This document shows, in pieces, positions 1-9,196 of a stretch of 37,731 nt of DNA. How positions within the stretch are numbered: the stretch's first letter is position 1; each line of letters starts with the position of its first letter. A program made the position numbers and the translations under genes. Source of the DNA: an uncultured Dorea sp. (GTDB lineage: Bacteria; Bacillota; Clostridia; Lachnospirales; Lachnospiraceae); assembly GCA_947652615.1 (NCBI GenBank), contig CANTDX010000036.1, positions 1 to 37,731 on the forward strand, in the 5' to 3' direction. The notes under the pieces were generated by a model, which saw only the letters and a program-made list of their open reading frames with translations, ran no database searches and was not told the DNA's origin.

Positions 1-1429
1 TCATTTCGTCAATTCTTTCTATGAAAGACGCTACATCCTTGACATTTTCGCATCTCTCGATCCGCCCGTCAGGGTATACCCTTTTTGATATGCTCCCGGC
101 TCCGCAGGCGACTATGGTCTGTTTCTCCTCCATAATCAGTATATTGTATATTCCCGCCTTGTCAACCTTTGCATAGCCGACATTCTCGAAATTCCCCGCA
201 ATATTCTTCTGGCGGTACAGGTAATAGGGATACATGTCCATCTGCCCGGCCGCGCCGGCCGCGGCCTGTATCATCCCCTCCAGAGTCCGCGTCACCTCTG
301 CCGGATCTGACGCAAGATCCGCAAGCTCCATCTTCGCCGCTCTCTTGATTGCAAGGGAATGCACGGTGAGGCTGTCCGGCGCAAGCAATCTGATCTGCCC
401 TAAGGTATCTTCCATATCGGCGATACTCTCTCCGGGAAGTCCGGCAATCAGATCCATATTGATATTATCGAATCCAATCTCACGGGCCAGCCTATATGCA
501 TCCACGATCTCTTCCACCCTGTGCCTCCGCCCGATCACATCAAGGGTCCTCTGCTGCATACTCTGCGGATTAATAGAGATCCGCGTCACCTTATGGTTCT
601 TTAACACTCGAAGCTTCTCCGCTGTGATACTGTCCGGCCGTCCTGCCTCTACCGTATATTCCAGAAGATACTCCCTTGAAAAATTCGAATCTATATAAGT
701 GAGAAGCCCCTCCAACTGTTCCGCCGTCAATGTAGTAGGCGTACCGCCGCCGATATAGATCGTATTCAGTTTCCTGTCCTTCGACTGCCCGGCAATAAAT
801 GTAAGCTCTTTCTTCAGCGCCCCCAGATAATCCTCTACCCTGTCCGCCCAGTCACTCAGCGCGCCGGAACTGAACGAACAATAGGTACACACCGACGGGC
901 AGAAGGGGATTCCCACATAGAGGCTGTATCCTTCTTCATAATCAAGCTTCCCAAGCAAAGCCTGTTCCCGCCTGGCAATCTCCCAGGAAAGCCTGGCTTT
1001 CCTCTCGCTCACCTTACACTCGGCCTGGAACCAGGGAACGAAACGCTCCTCCTCCCAGCCTTCCTCGGCCTTTTGCATAGCGATCTTCGTTGGCCTGACG
1101 CCGGTCAGTATCCCCCAGTCAAGAGAACGCCCCGTAAGCTTCTCAAGTTCGTGATACAGGCAGATGTCTATCCCGTATTTTCGTTCTTTTCTCTTAGCCG
1201 GGTCTTCCGCCGCATTCTGCTGTGGGAGACCTGCCCCCCGCTCTCTAAGGATACTTTCCACCTGTTCCCTGCCGATCCGGATCCGCTCTCCTTTGGCCAT
1301 CTCTGCTTCTACATAACAAGAGGCCTCCTCCTCCATCCTACTGATGATTTCCTCAGATGGGAAAAAGGCCTTCACAATATGATACACATTATACGTATAC
1401 GCTTCGCTCTTACATATTACCTGAATCAT
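1..1429 (-). CDS. hemZ: HemZ-type radical SAM coproporphyrinogen dehydrogenase (3' end cut by window)
   Basis: My translation from the ATG at 1429 begins MIQVICKSEAYTYN and stays open for 476 codons to the window edge, so the C-terminus is missing. A radical SAM CX3CX2C motif is visible as IPFCPSVCTYCSF near residue 180, followed by YIGGGTPT, typical of the HemN/HemW/HemZ class. The roughly 180-residue N-terminal part before the radical SAM core separates HemZ from HemW. Known members are oxygen-independent coproporphyrinogen III dehydrogenase-like enzymes of haem synthesis. In anaerobes the true substrate is often uncertain. A GGAG lies just upstream of the start. The gene follows the MBL hydrolase by 16 bp and rel by little more, so it is probably the distal gene of an apt-rel-MBL-hemZ transcript. 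Confidence 0.88.
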   Translation of the reverse strand, partial: MIQVICKSEAYTYNVYHIVKAFFPSEEIISRMEEEASCYVEAEMAKGERIRIGREQVESILRERGAGLPQQNAAEDPAKRKERKYGIDICLYHELEKLTGRSLDWGILTGVRPTKIAMQKAEEGWEEERFVPWFQAECKVSERKARLSWEIARREQALLGKLDYEEGYSLYVGIPFCPSVCTYCSFSSGALSDWADRVEDYLGALKKELTFIAGQSKDRKLNTIYIGGGTPTTLTAEQLEGLLTYIDSNFSREYLLEYTVEAGRPDSITAEKLRVLKNHKVTRISINPQSMQQRTLDVIGRRHRVEEIVDAYRLAREIGFDNINMDLIAGLPGESIADMEDTLGQIRLLAPDSLTVHSLAIKRAAKMELADLASDPAEVTRTLEGMIQAAAGAAGQMDMYPYYLYRQKNIAGNFENVGYAKVDKAGIYNILIMEEKQTIVACGAGSISKRVYPDGRIERCENVKDVASFIERIDEM

Positions 1430-1445
1430 TTCTCACTCCATAATT

Positions 1446-2066
1446 CTAAAGAAATGGATTGTTCACTCTCTCATGCCCGATCGCTGTCTCCCCCATATGT
1501 CCCGGATATACGCGGGTCTCATCCGGAAGCGTCATAAGCTTCTCCCGTATGGAGCGTATCAGCGCCGAAGTGCTGCTCCCCGGGAAATCCGTCCGCCCAA
1601 CCGAATTCGCGAACAGGGTATCCCCGCTGAACAACACGCCTTCAGACCTCACATAATAACAGCATCCTCCCGGCGTATGCCCCGGCGTATGGAACACCTC
1701 AAAATCATAACCGGCATAGGAAAGCACCTGTCCGTCCTGAATAAACCTGGCGTCTGCAAATGTATATCCCTTCGTATAGGTGGAGGACTGATTGAGCTTG
1801 GGGTCCACCATCAGCTCCTTATCGTCCTCATGTACATACACCGGAACATCATATTCCTTCAGGAACCCGTCGATTCCCATGATATGGTCAAAATGTCCAT
1901 GGGTCAAAAGAATCGCCTCAACCTTAAGCCCCTCTGCCTTCAGATGCCCCATAAGAGAAGATGGGCTGGCAGCCGGATCAATCACCACCGTCTGCTTCGT
2001 CTCTTCATTGATCGCCAGATAACAATTCGTACTGATGATCCCCGTTACAAATCTTTCTACTTTCAT
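1446..2066 (-). CDS. MBL-fold metallo-hydrolase (glyoxalase II-like)
   Basis: A 206-residue single-domain metallo-beta-lactamase fold protein. The zinc motif THGHFDH covers about residues 55-61. Further metal ligands are in HTPGG, SGDTLF and the C-terminal VYPGHMGETAIGHE. The size and these motifs match the YqgX/GloB-like hydroxyacylglutathione hydrolase group. In organisms without glutathione these act on other thioesters or have unknown substrates, so I give no specific reaction. It starts 7 bp after the rel stop codon with only a weak TAGG in front, which suggests translational coupling. An MBL gene between rel and hemZ is a familiar clostridial arrangement. The protein has no signal peptide and is presumably cytosolic. 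Confidence 0.85.
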   Translation of the reverse strand: MKVERFVTGIISTNCYLAINEETKQTVVIDPAASPSSLMGHLKAEGLKVEAILLTHGHFDHIMGIDGFLKEYDVPVYVHEDDKELMVDPKLNQSSTYTKGYTFADARFIQDGQVLSYAGYDFEVFHTPGHTPGGCCYYVRSEGVLFSGDTLFANSVGRTDFPGSSTSALIRSIREKLMTLPDETRVYPGHMGETAIGHERVNNPFL

Positions 2067-2073
2067 CCTATAA

Positions 2074-4422
2074 TTAACCTGTCGTCCTTTCTATATCAAT
2101 TACATCCTCAAGCTGAAGAAGCTTATTCACGATCCAGTCCAGCTCGTCTCTTCCATGTACGATAAATCCCGTGTCTATGGTGGCTGTCCCCTGCTTCTTG
2201 CTGGTACGCACATTCATAGACTTCACATCCACATTCGCTTCTGTGAAGATCCTGGACATATCCATCAGAAGCCCCCTTCTGTCGTAGGCGTACATCTTGA
2301 TCTCCGCCAAATACTGTCCTCCGGCTTTCTCCGCCACGTCGCTCTCCCATTCTGCATCGATCAGGCGCGCGCGCTCGGCCTCCGTCAGATGGATCATATT
2401 GACACAATCGGTACGGTGGATGGACAGGCCTCTTCCTCTCGTCACGAAACCAACGATCTCGTCTCCCGGCACCGGATTACAGCACCTTGAGAATCTCACT
2501 GCCACATCGTCGATTCCCTTCACTACGATCCCGCTCTTCGACTTGGCTATATGGACCTTGTTCTTCGCTGCTTCCGCAACCTTCTCAAGAACTCCTTCGT
2601 CCGTAAGCTCCTGCTTGTGCTCCTTGCTGTACTCCTCCACCAGCCGGTTTACCACCTGGCCTTCCTTCAAGCCTCCGTGCCCGATCGCTGCAAGAACAGA
2701 ATCCCAGTCCTTGAAGCCGTATTTCTTCTGCACGATCTCCTGGTATTTGGAAACCATGATATTACTTGGAACAATGGATTTGGCTTTGCAGTAGGACGCG
2801 ATCAGCTCCTTACCTTTGACGATATTCTCCTCTTTGAATTCCCGCTTGAACCACTGGTTGATCTTATTCTTCGCCTGAGTGCTCTTGACAATGCCAAGCC
2901 AGTCACGGCTTGGTCCCTTGGAATTCTGGGATGTCAGTATCTCGATCCTGTCCCCGTTCTGTATCTTATAATCTATATTGACAAGCTTACCGTTCACCCT
3001 TGCGCCGACCATCTTATTGCCCACCGCACTGTGGATGATATAGGCGAAATCAATCGGTGTAGAACCGTTGGGCAGATTCTTCACATCCCCCTGGGGCGTA
3101 AAACAATATACGTCCTCGGCGAACAGATCCAGATCACCCTTGATCAGGTTCATGAACTCCCGGTTATCCGACATATCCCTCTGCCATTCCAAGATCTGCC
3201 TAAGCCAGCTTAGCTTCTCTTCTTCCTGGGCCTTCACATTCTTCTTGCCGTCGTTGGATTCTTTGTATTTCCAATGGGCTGCGATTCCATACTCGGCCGT
3301 CTTATGCATCTCCTCCGTGCGGATCTGGATCTCAAAAGGCTGTCCCACGGAACTCATCAGCGTCGTATGAAGAGACTGATACATATTCGGCTTGGGCATG
3401 GCGATGTAATCCTTGAAACGTCCCGGAATCGGAGTGTACAGCTCATGGATCACTCCAAGAGCGGCATAGCAGTCCCGCACGGATTCCACAATGATCCGCA
3501 CCGCGAACAGATCATAGATCTGATCTACAGTCTTATCTTGGTTCACCATCTTCTTATAGATACTGAAGAAATGCTTCACCCGGCCGCTGACCTCAGCCTT
3601 GATATTAGAATTCTTCATATGGTCAGACACTTCATTCACGATCTGCTCTACGAATTCCTCCCGCTCTGTCTTCCTGGTATTGATCTGGTCTACGAGGTCA
3701 AAGAACACCTCCGGCTGAGAATACTTAAGCGCCAGGTCGTCAAGCTCTGTCTTGATCTTGGAGATACCAAGACGCTGAGCGATGGGTGCATAGATATCCA
3801 TCGTCTCCTTCGCCTTCTCCTTCTGCTTCGCCGGCTTCATGAACTGCAGCGTCCTTAAGTTATGGAGCCGGTCGGCAAGCTTGATGATGATAACACGGAT
3901 ATCCTTCGCCATGGCAAGGAACATCTTCCTTAGATTCTCCGCCTGGACGTCTAATTTGTCCGAAGAATAAGAAAGCCTCCCTAACTTCGTGACACCGTCC
4001 ACCAGAAGAGCCACCTCATCCCCAAACTGCTCTCTGATATCTTCCTCGCTGATCTCCGTATCCTCTACCACATCGTGAAGCATCCCCGCCGCGATCGTCT
4101 CCTTATCCATCTCCAGATCCGCCAGTATGATGGCAACCCAGAGCGGATGGATGATATACGGCTCCCCTGACTTCCGGCACTGGTTCCCGTGGGCTTCGGC
4201 GGCCAGACGGTATGCTTTCTCGATCAATGACACATCCGTAGACGGGTGGTACTTGCGTATACGGGCGATCAGCATGCCATACAGGCGGTCCGGCTCTTCA
4301 TAATCCCCCGGCGCCTTGACCGCATGACCGTCTACAATCTCCAGCCCTTTCGCATGATCGACCATGATCGAATCAGCCGCGATCCTGTCATCAATTGCTT
4401 CATAAGTTGTTGTTCCTGACAT
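2074..4422 (-). CDS. relA: Bifunctional (p)ppGpp synthetase/hydrolase Rel
   Basis: A 782-residue long RSH protein that makes and degrades the stringent-response alarmones pppGpp and ppGpp. An HD hydrolase domain comes first (His92; LHDVVEDT at 115-122; KLADRLHNLRTL near 181). The synthetase domain follows, then a TGS domain (VYCFTPQGDVKNLP, about 438-451) and a C-terminal zinc-finger/ACT region with ...SRCCNPVPGD and a final ACT fold. The motif RFKD at 335-338 is the RXKD signature of bifunctional enzymes, as opposed to EXDD of synthetase-only RelA. It is about 40 residues longer at the N-terminus than typical Rel. A strong GGAGGGGG precedes the ATG at 4422 and supports this long start. Apt lies 87 bp upstream in the same direction, and the pairing of apt with rel is conserved across Firmicutes. 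Confidence 0.96.
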   Translation of the reverse strand: MSGTTTYEAIDDRIAADSIMVDHAKGLEIVDGHAVKAPGDYEEPDRLYGMLIARIRKYHPSTDVSLIEKAYRLAAEAHGNQCRKSGEPYIIHPLWVAIILADLEMDKETIAAGMLHDVVEDTEISEEDIREQFGDEVALLVDGVTKLGRLSYSSDKLDVQAENLRKMFLAMAKDIRVIIIKLADRLHNLRTLQFMKPAKQKEKAKETMDIYAPIAQRLGISKIKTELDDLALKYSQPEVFFDLVDQINTRKTEREEFVEQIVNEVSDHMKNSNIKAEVSGRVKHFFSIYKKMVNQDKTVDQIYDLFAVRIIVESVRDCYAALGVIHELYTPIPGRFKDYIAMPKPNMYQSLHTTLMSSVGQPFEIQIRTEEMHKTAEYGIAAHWKYKESNDGKKNVKAQEEEKLSWLRQILEWQRDMSDNREFMNLIKGDLDLFAEDVYCFTPQGDVKNLPNGSTPIDFAYIIHSAVGNKMVGARVNGKLVNIDYKIQNGDRIEILTSQNSKGPSRDWLGIVKSTQAKNKINQWFKREFKEENIVKGKELIASYCKAKSIVPSNIMVSKYQEIVQKKYGFKDWDSVLAAIGHGGLKEGQVVNRLVEEYSKEHKQELTDEGVLEKVAEAAKNKVHIAKSKSGIVVKGIDDVAVRFSRCCNPVPGDEIVGFVTRGRGLSIHRTDCVNMIHLTEAERARLIDAEWESDVAEKAGGQYLAEIKMYAYDRRGLLMDMSRIFTEANVDVKSMNVRTSKKQGTATIDTGFIVHGRDELDWIVNKLLQLEDVIDIERTTG

Positions 4423-4509
4423 GCTCGTGCCCCCTCCCTCTCTTATTCTCTCTCTATCGTGAAAAACACAATCAACTCTTTCCAGAAATGTACAATGCTT
4501 GCTTCTGTC

Positions 4510-5034
4510 TTACTTCCCTGGATACACGATCACAGATTCCACATCGTATCCCGCAAGCTTCTCTCTTCCCTTAAGCCCTGCAAGCTCCATCAGGAAGACG
4601 GTCTTCACGACCTTCCCCCCAAGCCCTTCGATCAGCTTGATGATCGCTTCGTTCGTTCCGCCTGTCGCGATCAGATCGTCGATAATGACCACCCGCTGTC
4701 CCGGTCTGACGGCATCCTTGTGGATCTCCATCTCTGCCGTGCCATATTCCAGTTCATATTGGATGGAAGCCGTCTCTCTTGGCAGCTTCCCCTTCTTACG
4801 GATCGGTATAAATGGCTTGCGCAGATTGTAGGCAATGGGAACGCCAAAGATAAACCCTCTGGACTCCGGCCCTACGATCAGATCAAACTCCACATCCTTT
4901 AACTTCTCCTGCATCAGGTCTATCGCAAGCGCCAGTCCTTCGGCATCCTGCAGTACACTGGTCACATCCCTGAATATAATTCCCGGTTCCGGAAAATCCG
5001 GTATACTTACTACGTACTCTTCTATTGGCTTCAT
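4510..5034 (-). CDS. apt: Adenine phosphoribosyltransferase
   Basis: A 174-residue purine salvage enzyme that converts adenine and PRPP to AMP. The N-terminus is KPIEEYVVSIPDFPEPGI, followed by FRDVTSVL. GPESRGFIFG lies mid-protein, and the PRPP-binding loop VVIIDDLIATGGT is intact. I chose the ATG at 5034. A GTG four codons upstream (5046) is in frame, but it overlaps the likely ribosome binding site (AGGAGTGAGGA), and the shorter form gives the usual family length. A SigA-type promoter lies 46 bp upstream (separate entry), so apt probably begins a transcript that continues into rel, the MBL gene and hemZ. Confidence 0.96.
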   Translation of the reverse strand: MKPIEEYVVSIPDFPEPGIIFRDVTSVLQDAEGLALAIDLMQEKLKDVEFDLIVGPESRGFIFGVPIAYNLRKPFIPIRKKGKLPRETASIQYELEYGTAEMEIHKDAVRPGQRVVIIDDLIATGGTNEAIIKLIEGLGGKVVKTVFLMELAGLKGREKLAGYDVESVIVYPGK

Positions 5035-5079
5035 AACATTCCTCACTCCTGTTTTTCATTCTTTTTCAATACTTTCATT

Positions 5080-5108
5080 AGTATAGCATTAGTTTCCCGG
5101 TTTTTCAA
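5080..5108 (-). promoter_or_regulatory. SigA-type promoter of apt-rel
   Basis: On the minus strand TTGAAA (5103-5108) is followed after exactly 17 bp by TATACT (5080-5085). This is a near-consensus housekeeping promoter, placed 46 bp before the apt ATG in the gap after recJ. Its activity is inferred from sequence only. Confidence 0.75.
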
Positions 5109-5142
5109 CATTTTCTAACTGTATGGCTGTAATCCGACCCTG

Positions 5143-6903
5143 TTACTTATAGTGTGTAATGGTAATCTGCGGGGTCACCCGTCCCATGTATTCGTTGAGT
5201 TCCGGATAATATGTGACAGACAATGTCATCTGTGTCTTCTGCCCCGCAAGCATCCCCTCCACCGCACGTTTCCCGTACTCTTTTGTAAGCGCCCCAAGCA
5301 ATTCGTCCCCATGCTTAAAATACAGGGCGTCTATCACTGTCTGGGATGCATCCTTAAGCCTAAGCTTCAGCGTATCGCGGTTCTTTCCCAGAACTCTGCC
5401 GCTTAATACTTCTGCGCTTCGCACCGCGAACACCGGCTTGGTATTCCCTTTACCGAACGGCTCTATCAGCGATAGTTCCTGGATGAACCGCTCCGTCACG
5501 CACGAGAAGGGAAGCTCCATGTCGATCGACACCTTCTCCGTCAGTTCCTCCTCGCTCAAACTGCAGTTCTCATTAATCCTGCGGCGGAATTCTTCCAGAT
5601 TCTCTTTCTCCAGTGACAGGCCCGCCGCAAGCCTGTGACCGCCGAATTTCGTGAACAGTTCCTTGCATTTGCTGAGCTCCTCATACATATGATATGCGTC
5701 GATAGACCGTCCGGAACCCTTGATCCCTTCTTCCGCATCCGTCAGCACGAATACCGGTTTATAATAGCTCTCACGGATCCTGCCCGCCACGATCCCCGCC
5801 AGACTTTCATGGCACGAGGGCAGATAGATCACCAGCACCCTTTCGTTCTTAAGCCCGCCGTTCTCCACCTGCTCCTTCGCCTGGGCGACCGCCTCTTCCG
5901 TCAGATCCTTCCTGCTGTCATTCAGGGCTTTCAGATCTCCCGCAAGCCGATCCGCATCCCCCCGATTCTTCGCCCGAAGGAGTTCAAGCGCTCTTTTTGC
6001 CGTATCCAGCCTTCCGCTGGCGTTCAGGCACGGCCCCAGGATAAACCCGATATGATACGCCCGGATCTGGTCCTTATCAAGCTTCGTACATTCGATCAGA
6101 GCCTTAAGTCCCTGATTCTGTGTCGATCCAAGCATTCTTAAGCCTTCCTTTACGAAGATACGGTTCTCATCCTCCAGATCCATCACATCTCCCACGATGG
6201 CGATCGCAACATTTTCAATCAGATGCTTCAGCGCTTCTATGTCTCTTCCCATCGCCTTACAGAGCGCCTCCACAAGCTTATACGCAACCGCAGCCCCGCA
6301 CAGCCCCTTGAAGGGATACTCACAGCCCGGCTGCTTCGGGTCAACCACCGCGTCTGCTGGCGGAAGAACATAATTCCGCTCCCCGTCCGTCTCATCATAA
6401 GGGACCTCGTGATGATCCGTCACGACCACCGTCATCCCCAGGCTCTTCCCATAGGCAATCTCTTTGGCCGCCGCAATCCCGTTATCACAGGTAATGATCG
6501 TATCGATCCCCTCCCGGTATGCCCGCTCGATCAGGTTCACATTCAGCCCATAACCATCCGCGATCCGATCTGGAATATCCATATCCACATCCCCGCCGAG
6601 CATCTCTATCCCTTCCATCAGTATGTAAGTCGCATTCACCCCGTCGATATCATAATCTCCGATCACACGGATCTTCTGCCACCCCTCGATCTTCCCTTTT
6701 AGAATCTCAACTGCCTGATCCATCCCCTTTAACAGCATACCGTCATAGAGATCCGTTAACGTTCCGTTCAGATATCTGTCAACCGCATCCTCTCCGATGA
6801 CCTCCCGGTTCCTGATCAGGCAGGCAAGCCTGGGACTGATCCCAAACCGCCTGCCGATCGCTTCAAAGTCTGCACCCTTCCTTAATAATACCCATCGTTC
6901 CAT
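5143..6903 (-). CDS. recJ: Single-stranded-DNA exonuclease RecJ
   Basis: A 586-residue DHH/DHHA1-family 5'-3' single-strand DNA exonuclease for recombination and repair. Catalytic motifs are visible in order: GDYDIDG at 82-88, CDNG at 139-142, TDHHEVP at 162-168 and VDPKQPG near 187. The DHHA1 part follows (CHESLAGIVAGRIRE, then GSGRS and FGGHRLAAG), with a C-terminal OB-like segment. The length is close to E. coli RecJ and lacks the long C-terminal extension of B. subtilis RecJ. AGGAG lies 6 bp before the ATG. It stands between secDF and apt, as in many Firmicutes. An intrinsic terminator lies between secDF and this start, so transcription must come by readthrough or from a promoter I could not identify. 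Confidence 0.95.
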   Translation of the reverse strand: MERWVLLRKGADFEAIGRRFGISPRLACLIRNREVIGEDAVDRYLNGTLTDLYDGMLLKGMDQAVEILKGKIEGWQKIRVIGDYDIDGVNATYILMEGIEMLGGDVDMDIPDRIADGYGLNVNLIERAYREGIDTIITCDNGIAAAKEIAYGKSLGMTVVVTDHHEVPYDETDGERNYVLPPADAVVDPKQPGCEYPFKGLCGAAVAYKLVEALCKAMGRDIEALKHLIENVAIAIVGDVMDLEDENRIFVKEGLRMLGSTQNQGLKALIECTKLDKDQIRAYHIGFILGPCLNASGRLDTAKRALELLRAKNRGDADRLAGDLKALNDSRKDLTEEAVAQAKEQVENGGLKNERVLVIYLPSCHESLAGIVAGRIRESYYKPVFVLTDAEEGIKGSGRSIDAYHMYEELSKCKELFTKFGGHRLAAGLSLEKENLEEFRRRINENCSLSEEELTEKVSIDMELPFSCVTERFIQELSLIEPFGKGNTKPVFAVRSAEVLSGRVLGKNRDTLKLRLKDASQTVIDALYFKHGDELLGALTKEYGKRAVEGMLAGQKTQMTLSVTYYPELNEYMGRVTPQITITHYK

Positions 6904-6919
6904 TTTATTCTCCTATATC

Positions 6920-6958
6920 AAAAAGCAGCCATGTCATACCCCTACAACAATGGCTGCT
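6920..6958 (-). terminator. Intrinsic terminator after secDF
   Basis: On the minus strand AGCAGCCAT and ATGGCTGCT form a perfect 9-bp stem around a 17-nt loop, followed directly by TTTTT. It starts a few bases after the secDF stop codon and ends about 20 bp before recJ. Confidence 0.85.
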
Positions 6959-6964
6959 CTATTA

Positions 6965-9109
6965 TTATTTCTTCTTCGCGATCTTCGTCCGCATTACATA
7001 CCACAGTGCACCCGTGATACATACGGAAGAATATGCTCCGCAGATAACTCCCATCATCAGAGGCGCTGCAAACTCACGGATAGAGCTTACACCCATGATG
7101 AAGAGGATCGCTACCATCACAAACGTTGTCAGAGAAGTATAGATACTTCTGGTGAGCGTCTGCGTGATACTCTTGTTTACCACATTCATAAGATCCGTCT
7201 TCTTCGTCTGATAGTGCAGCTCTTCACGGATACGGTCAAATATTACGATCGTCGCATTGATCGAGTATCCGACGATCGTAAGCATACATGCAATGAATGT
7301 ATTGCCCACCGAGATACGCGCGATCGCGTAGAAGCCGATTACTACCAGCACGTCATGCAGCAGCGCAAGAATCGCACTGGCCGCGAAACGGATATCCTTG
7401 AACCTGAACCAGATATACAGCAGCATACAGATGGTTGAGATAATCACCGCAACAACCGCATCCTGACGCATCTCGTTACTTACGGTGGAGCTGATATTCT
7501 CAGCCGTGATCAGAGATTCATCTACCTTGAACTCATCCACCATCGCCTGGTTCAGAGCTTCACGCTGCTTAAGATCCAGCGTTACCGTCTTGATAATGAT
7601 CTGATTGGTTCCCGCAACCTTCTGAGTCTGTACGTTATTGTCACCCGTCACTTCTTCAACTACAGGAACAATCTTCTCGTCAATCTCTTCTATAGAATAA
7701 TCCTCCTTGAAGGTTACATTCGTGGAAGTACCGCCTTCAAATTCCAGGCTGTACGCGAATGCACCCTTTCCTCCTGAGGAATTGATTCCCATAACCGCAA
7801 ATCCGGCAACGATCAACACTGCTGAGATAATGAAGAACATCTTCCTCTTCTCCAAGAAGGCAATCGGCTCTCTCTCCTTCCTTGGGCGGTAATAGAGACT
7901 TTCCTTGCGTAAGCCTACCGCATAGAAGGCGAATACGATCAATCTTGTAACCACAAGGGCCGTAAACATAGACACGATAATACCGATCGCCAATGTCTGG
8001 GCGAATCCCTTAACCGGTCCTGATCCTCTGAACCACAATACCGCCGCCGCGATCAGAGTCGTCACATTACCGTCCACAATCGCCGACATAGCTTTCTGGA
8101 AACCTGTCTTCAGAGAATTCTTCACACTCTTCCCGCGTGTCATCTCCTCACGCACACGGGCAAATATAATAACATTCGCATCCACCGCCATACCAATGCC
8201 AAGGATGATACCGGCGATTCCAGGCAGCGTCAGTGTAATGTTGAATGCATTCAGGATCACCAGCACCAGCTCTGTATAGATCAGAAGCGCCAGGCCTGCT
8301 GCGAGTCCCGGAAGATAATATACGAAGATCATAAAGATGATGATCAATGCCAGACCGATCGCACCCGCCTTCAAACTGGTACTGATGGCCTGCTCTCCAA
8401 GCTGGGCACCCACTACATTGGAACGCAGCTCTTCAAGCTCCAGCTTCAATCCGCCGATACGGATGGTGGAAGCCAGATTATCCGCCGATTCATAGGTAAA
8501 ATTCCCCGAGATATATGCAAGCCCGTCCGGAATCTCAGACTGTACGATCGGACTGCTGATCTCTGCACCGTCATAGATAATGGAGATCGGCTTATTGATA
8601 TTCTCCCTGGTTGCCTTGGCAAACTTCTCTTTTCCATCCTCATTCAGGCTCAGTTCAATACTGTACTCTCGATTCCCCATCTTATCCTCGCCGGCTTTCG
8701 CGGTTGCAGTCTGCACATCCGCACCGGTGATCACCGTCTCGCCGTCCTCGGTCTTGAATTCCAGAGAACCTGGCTTACCAAGTTCATCCAAGATCTCGTT
8801 GGCATCCGTAACACCCGGGATCTCAATATTGATCCTGTCGTCCCCTTCCTGGTAGACACTGGACTCTGTACTGTACTGCTCCACACGTCTCTGAAGCTTA
8901 TAGATAGTGTCGCTCATCTCCTCATCCGACGGATTCTTATCCTTTACCTGGTACGTGATACTGACACCGCCTGCAAGATCAAGGCCAAGCTTGATATTCT
9001 TCATCGCGCCGGTCCCGGTCTTGCCAAACCCGACGATCACCGTGAAGCCCATCAACGCGATCAGCACCACTGTCAGCACCAGGCTGATGATACCTTTGTT
9101 CTTCTTCAT
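6965..9109 (-). CDS. secDF: Fused protein-export subunit SecDF
   Basis: A 714-residue fusion of SecD and SecF, the RND-like proton-driven motor that helps SecYEG complete protein export. The first helix (about 7-28) is followed by LGLDLAGG (41-48), the signature SecD start. A short periplasmic-type domain and a six-helix block containing GMAVDANVIIFARVREE come next. The second half restarts with a helix near 425, SLEFEGGT, and a second six-helix block containing GYSINATIVIFDRIREE. The first extracytoplasmic domain is short compared with E. coli SecD. The gene follows the SCIFF maturase by 97 bp on the same strand, matching the known clostridial association of SCIFF genes with secDF. AGGAAG precedes the ATG. 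A terminator lies just after the stop. Confidence 0.96.
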   Translation of the reverse strand: MKKNKGIISLVLTVVLIALMGFTVIVGFGKTGTGAMKNIKLGLDLAGGVSITYQVKDKNPSDEEMSDTIYKLQRRVEQYSTESSVYQEGDDRINIEIPGVTDANEILDELGKPGSLEFKTEDGETVITGADVQTATAKAGEDKMGNREYSIELSLNEDGKEKFAKATRENINKPISIIYDGAEISSPIVQSEIPDGLAYISGNFTYESADNLASTIRIGGLKLELEELRSNVVGAQLGEQAISTSLKAGAIGLALIIIFMIFVYYLPGLAAGLALLIYTELVLVILNAFNITLTLPGIAGIILGIGMAVDANVIIFARVREEMTRGKSVKNSLKTGFQKAMSAIVDGNVTTLIAAAVLWFRGSGPVKGFAQTLAIGIIVSMFTALVVTRLIVFAFYAVGLRKESLYYRPRKEREPIAFLEKRKMFFIISAVLIVAGFAVMGINSSGGKGAFAYSLEFEGGTSTNVTFKEDYSIEEIDEKIVPVVEEVTGDNNVQTQKVAGTNQIIIKTVTLDLKQREALNQAMVDEFKVDESLITAENISSTVSNEMRQDAVVAVIISTICMLLYIWFRFKDIRFAASAILALLHDVLVVIGFYAIARISVGNTFIACMLTIVGYSINATIVIFDRIREELHYQTKKTDLMNVVNKSITQTLTRSIYTSLTTFVMVAILFIMGVSSIREFAAPLMMGVICGAYSSVCITGALWYVMRTKIAKKK

Positions 9110-9196
9110 GATTGATTAACTTCCTTTCTACATCCTTAAGTATTCCCGGAAAATCCTGCCATGCCGATTCCCCCGAAGCGCTTCTTTTGTCTGCAG

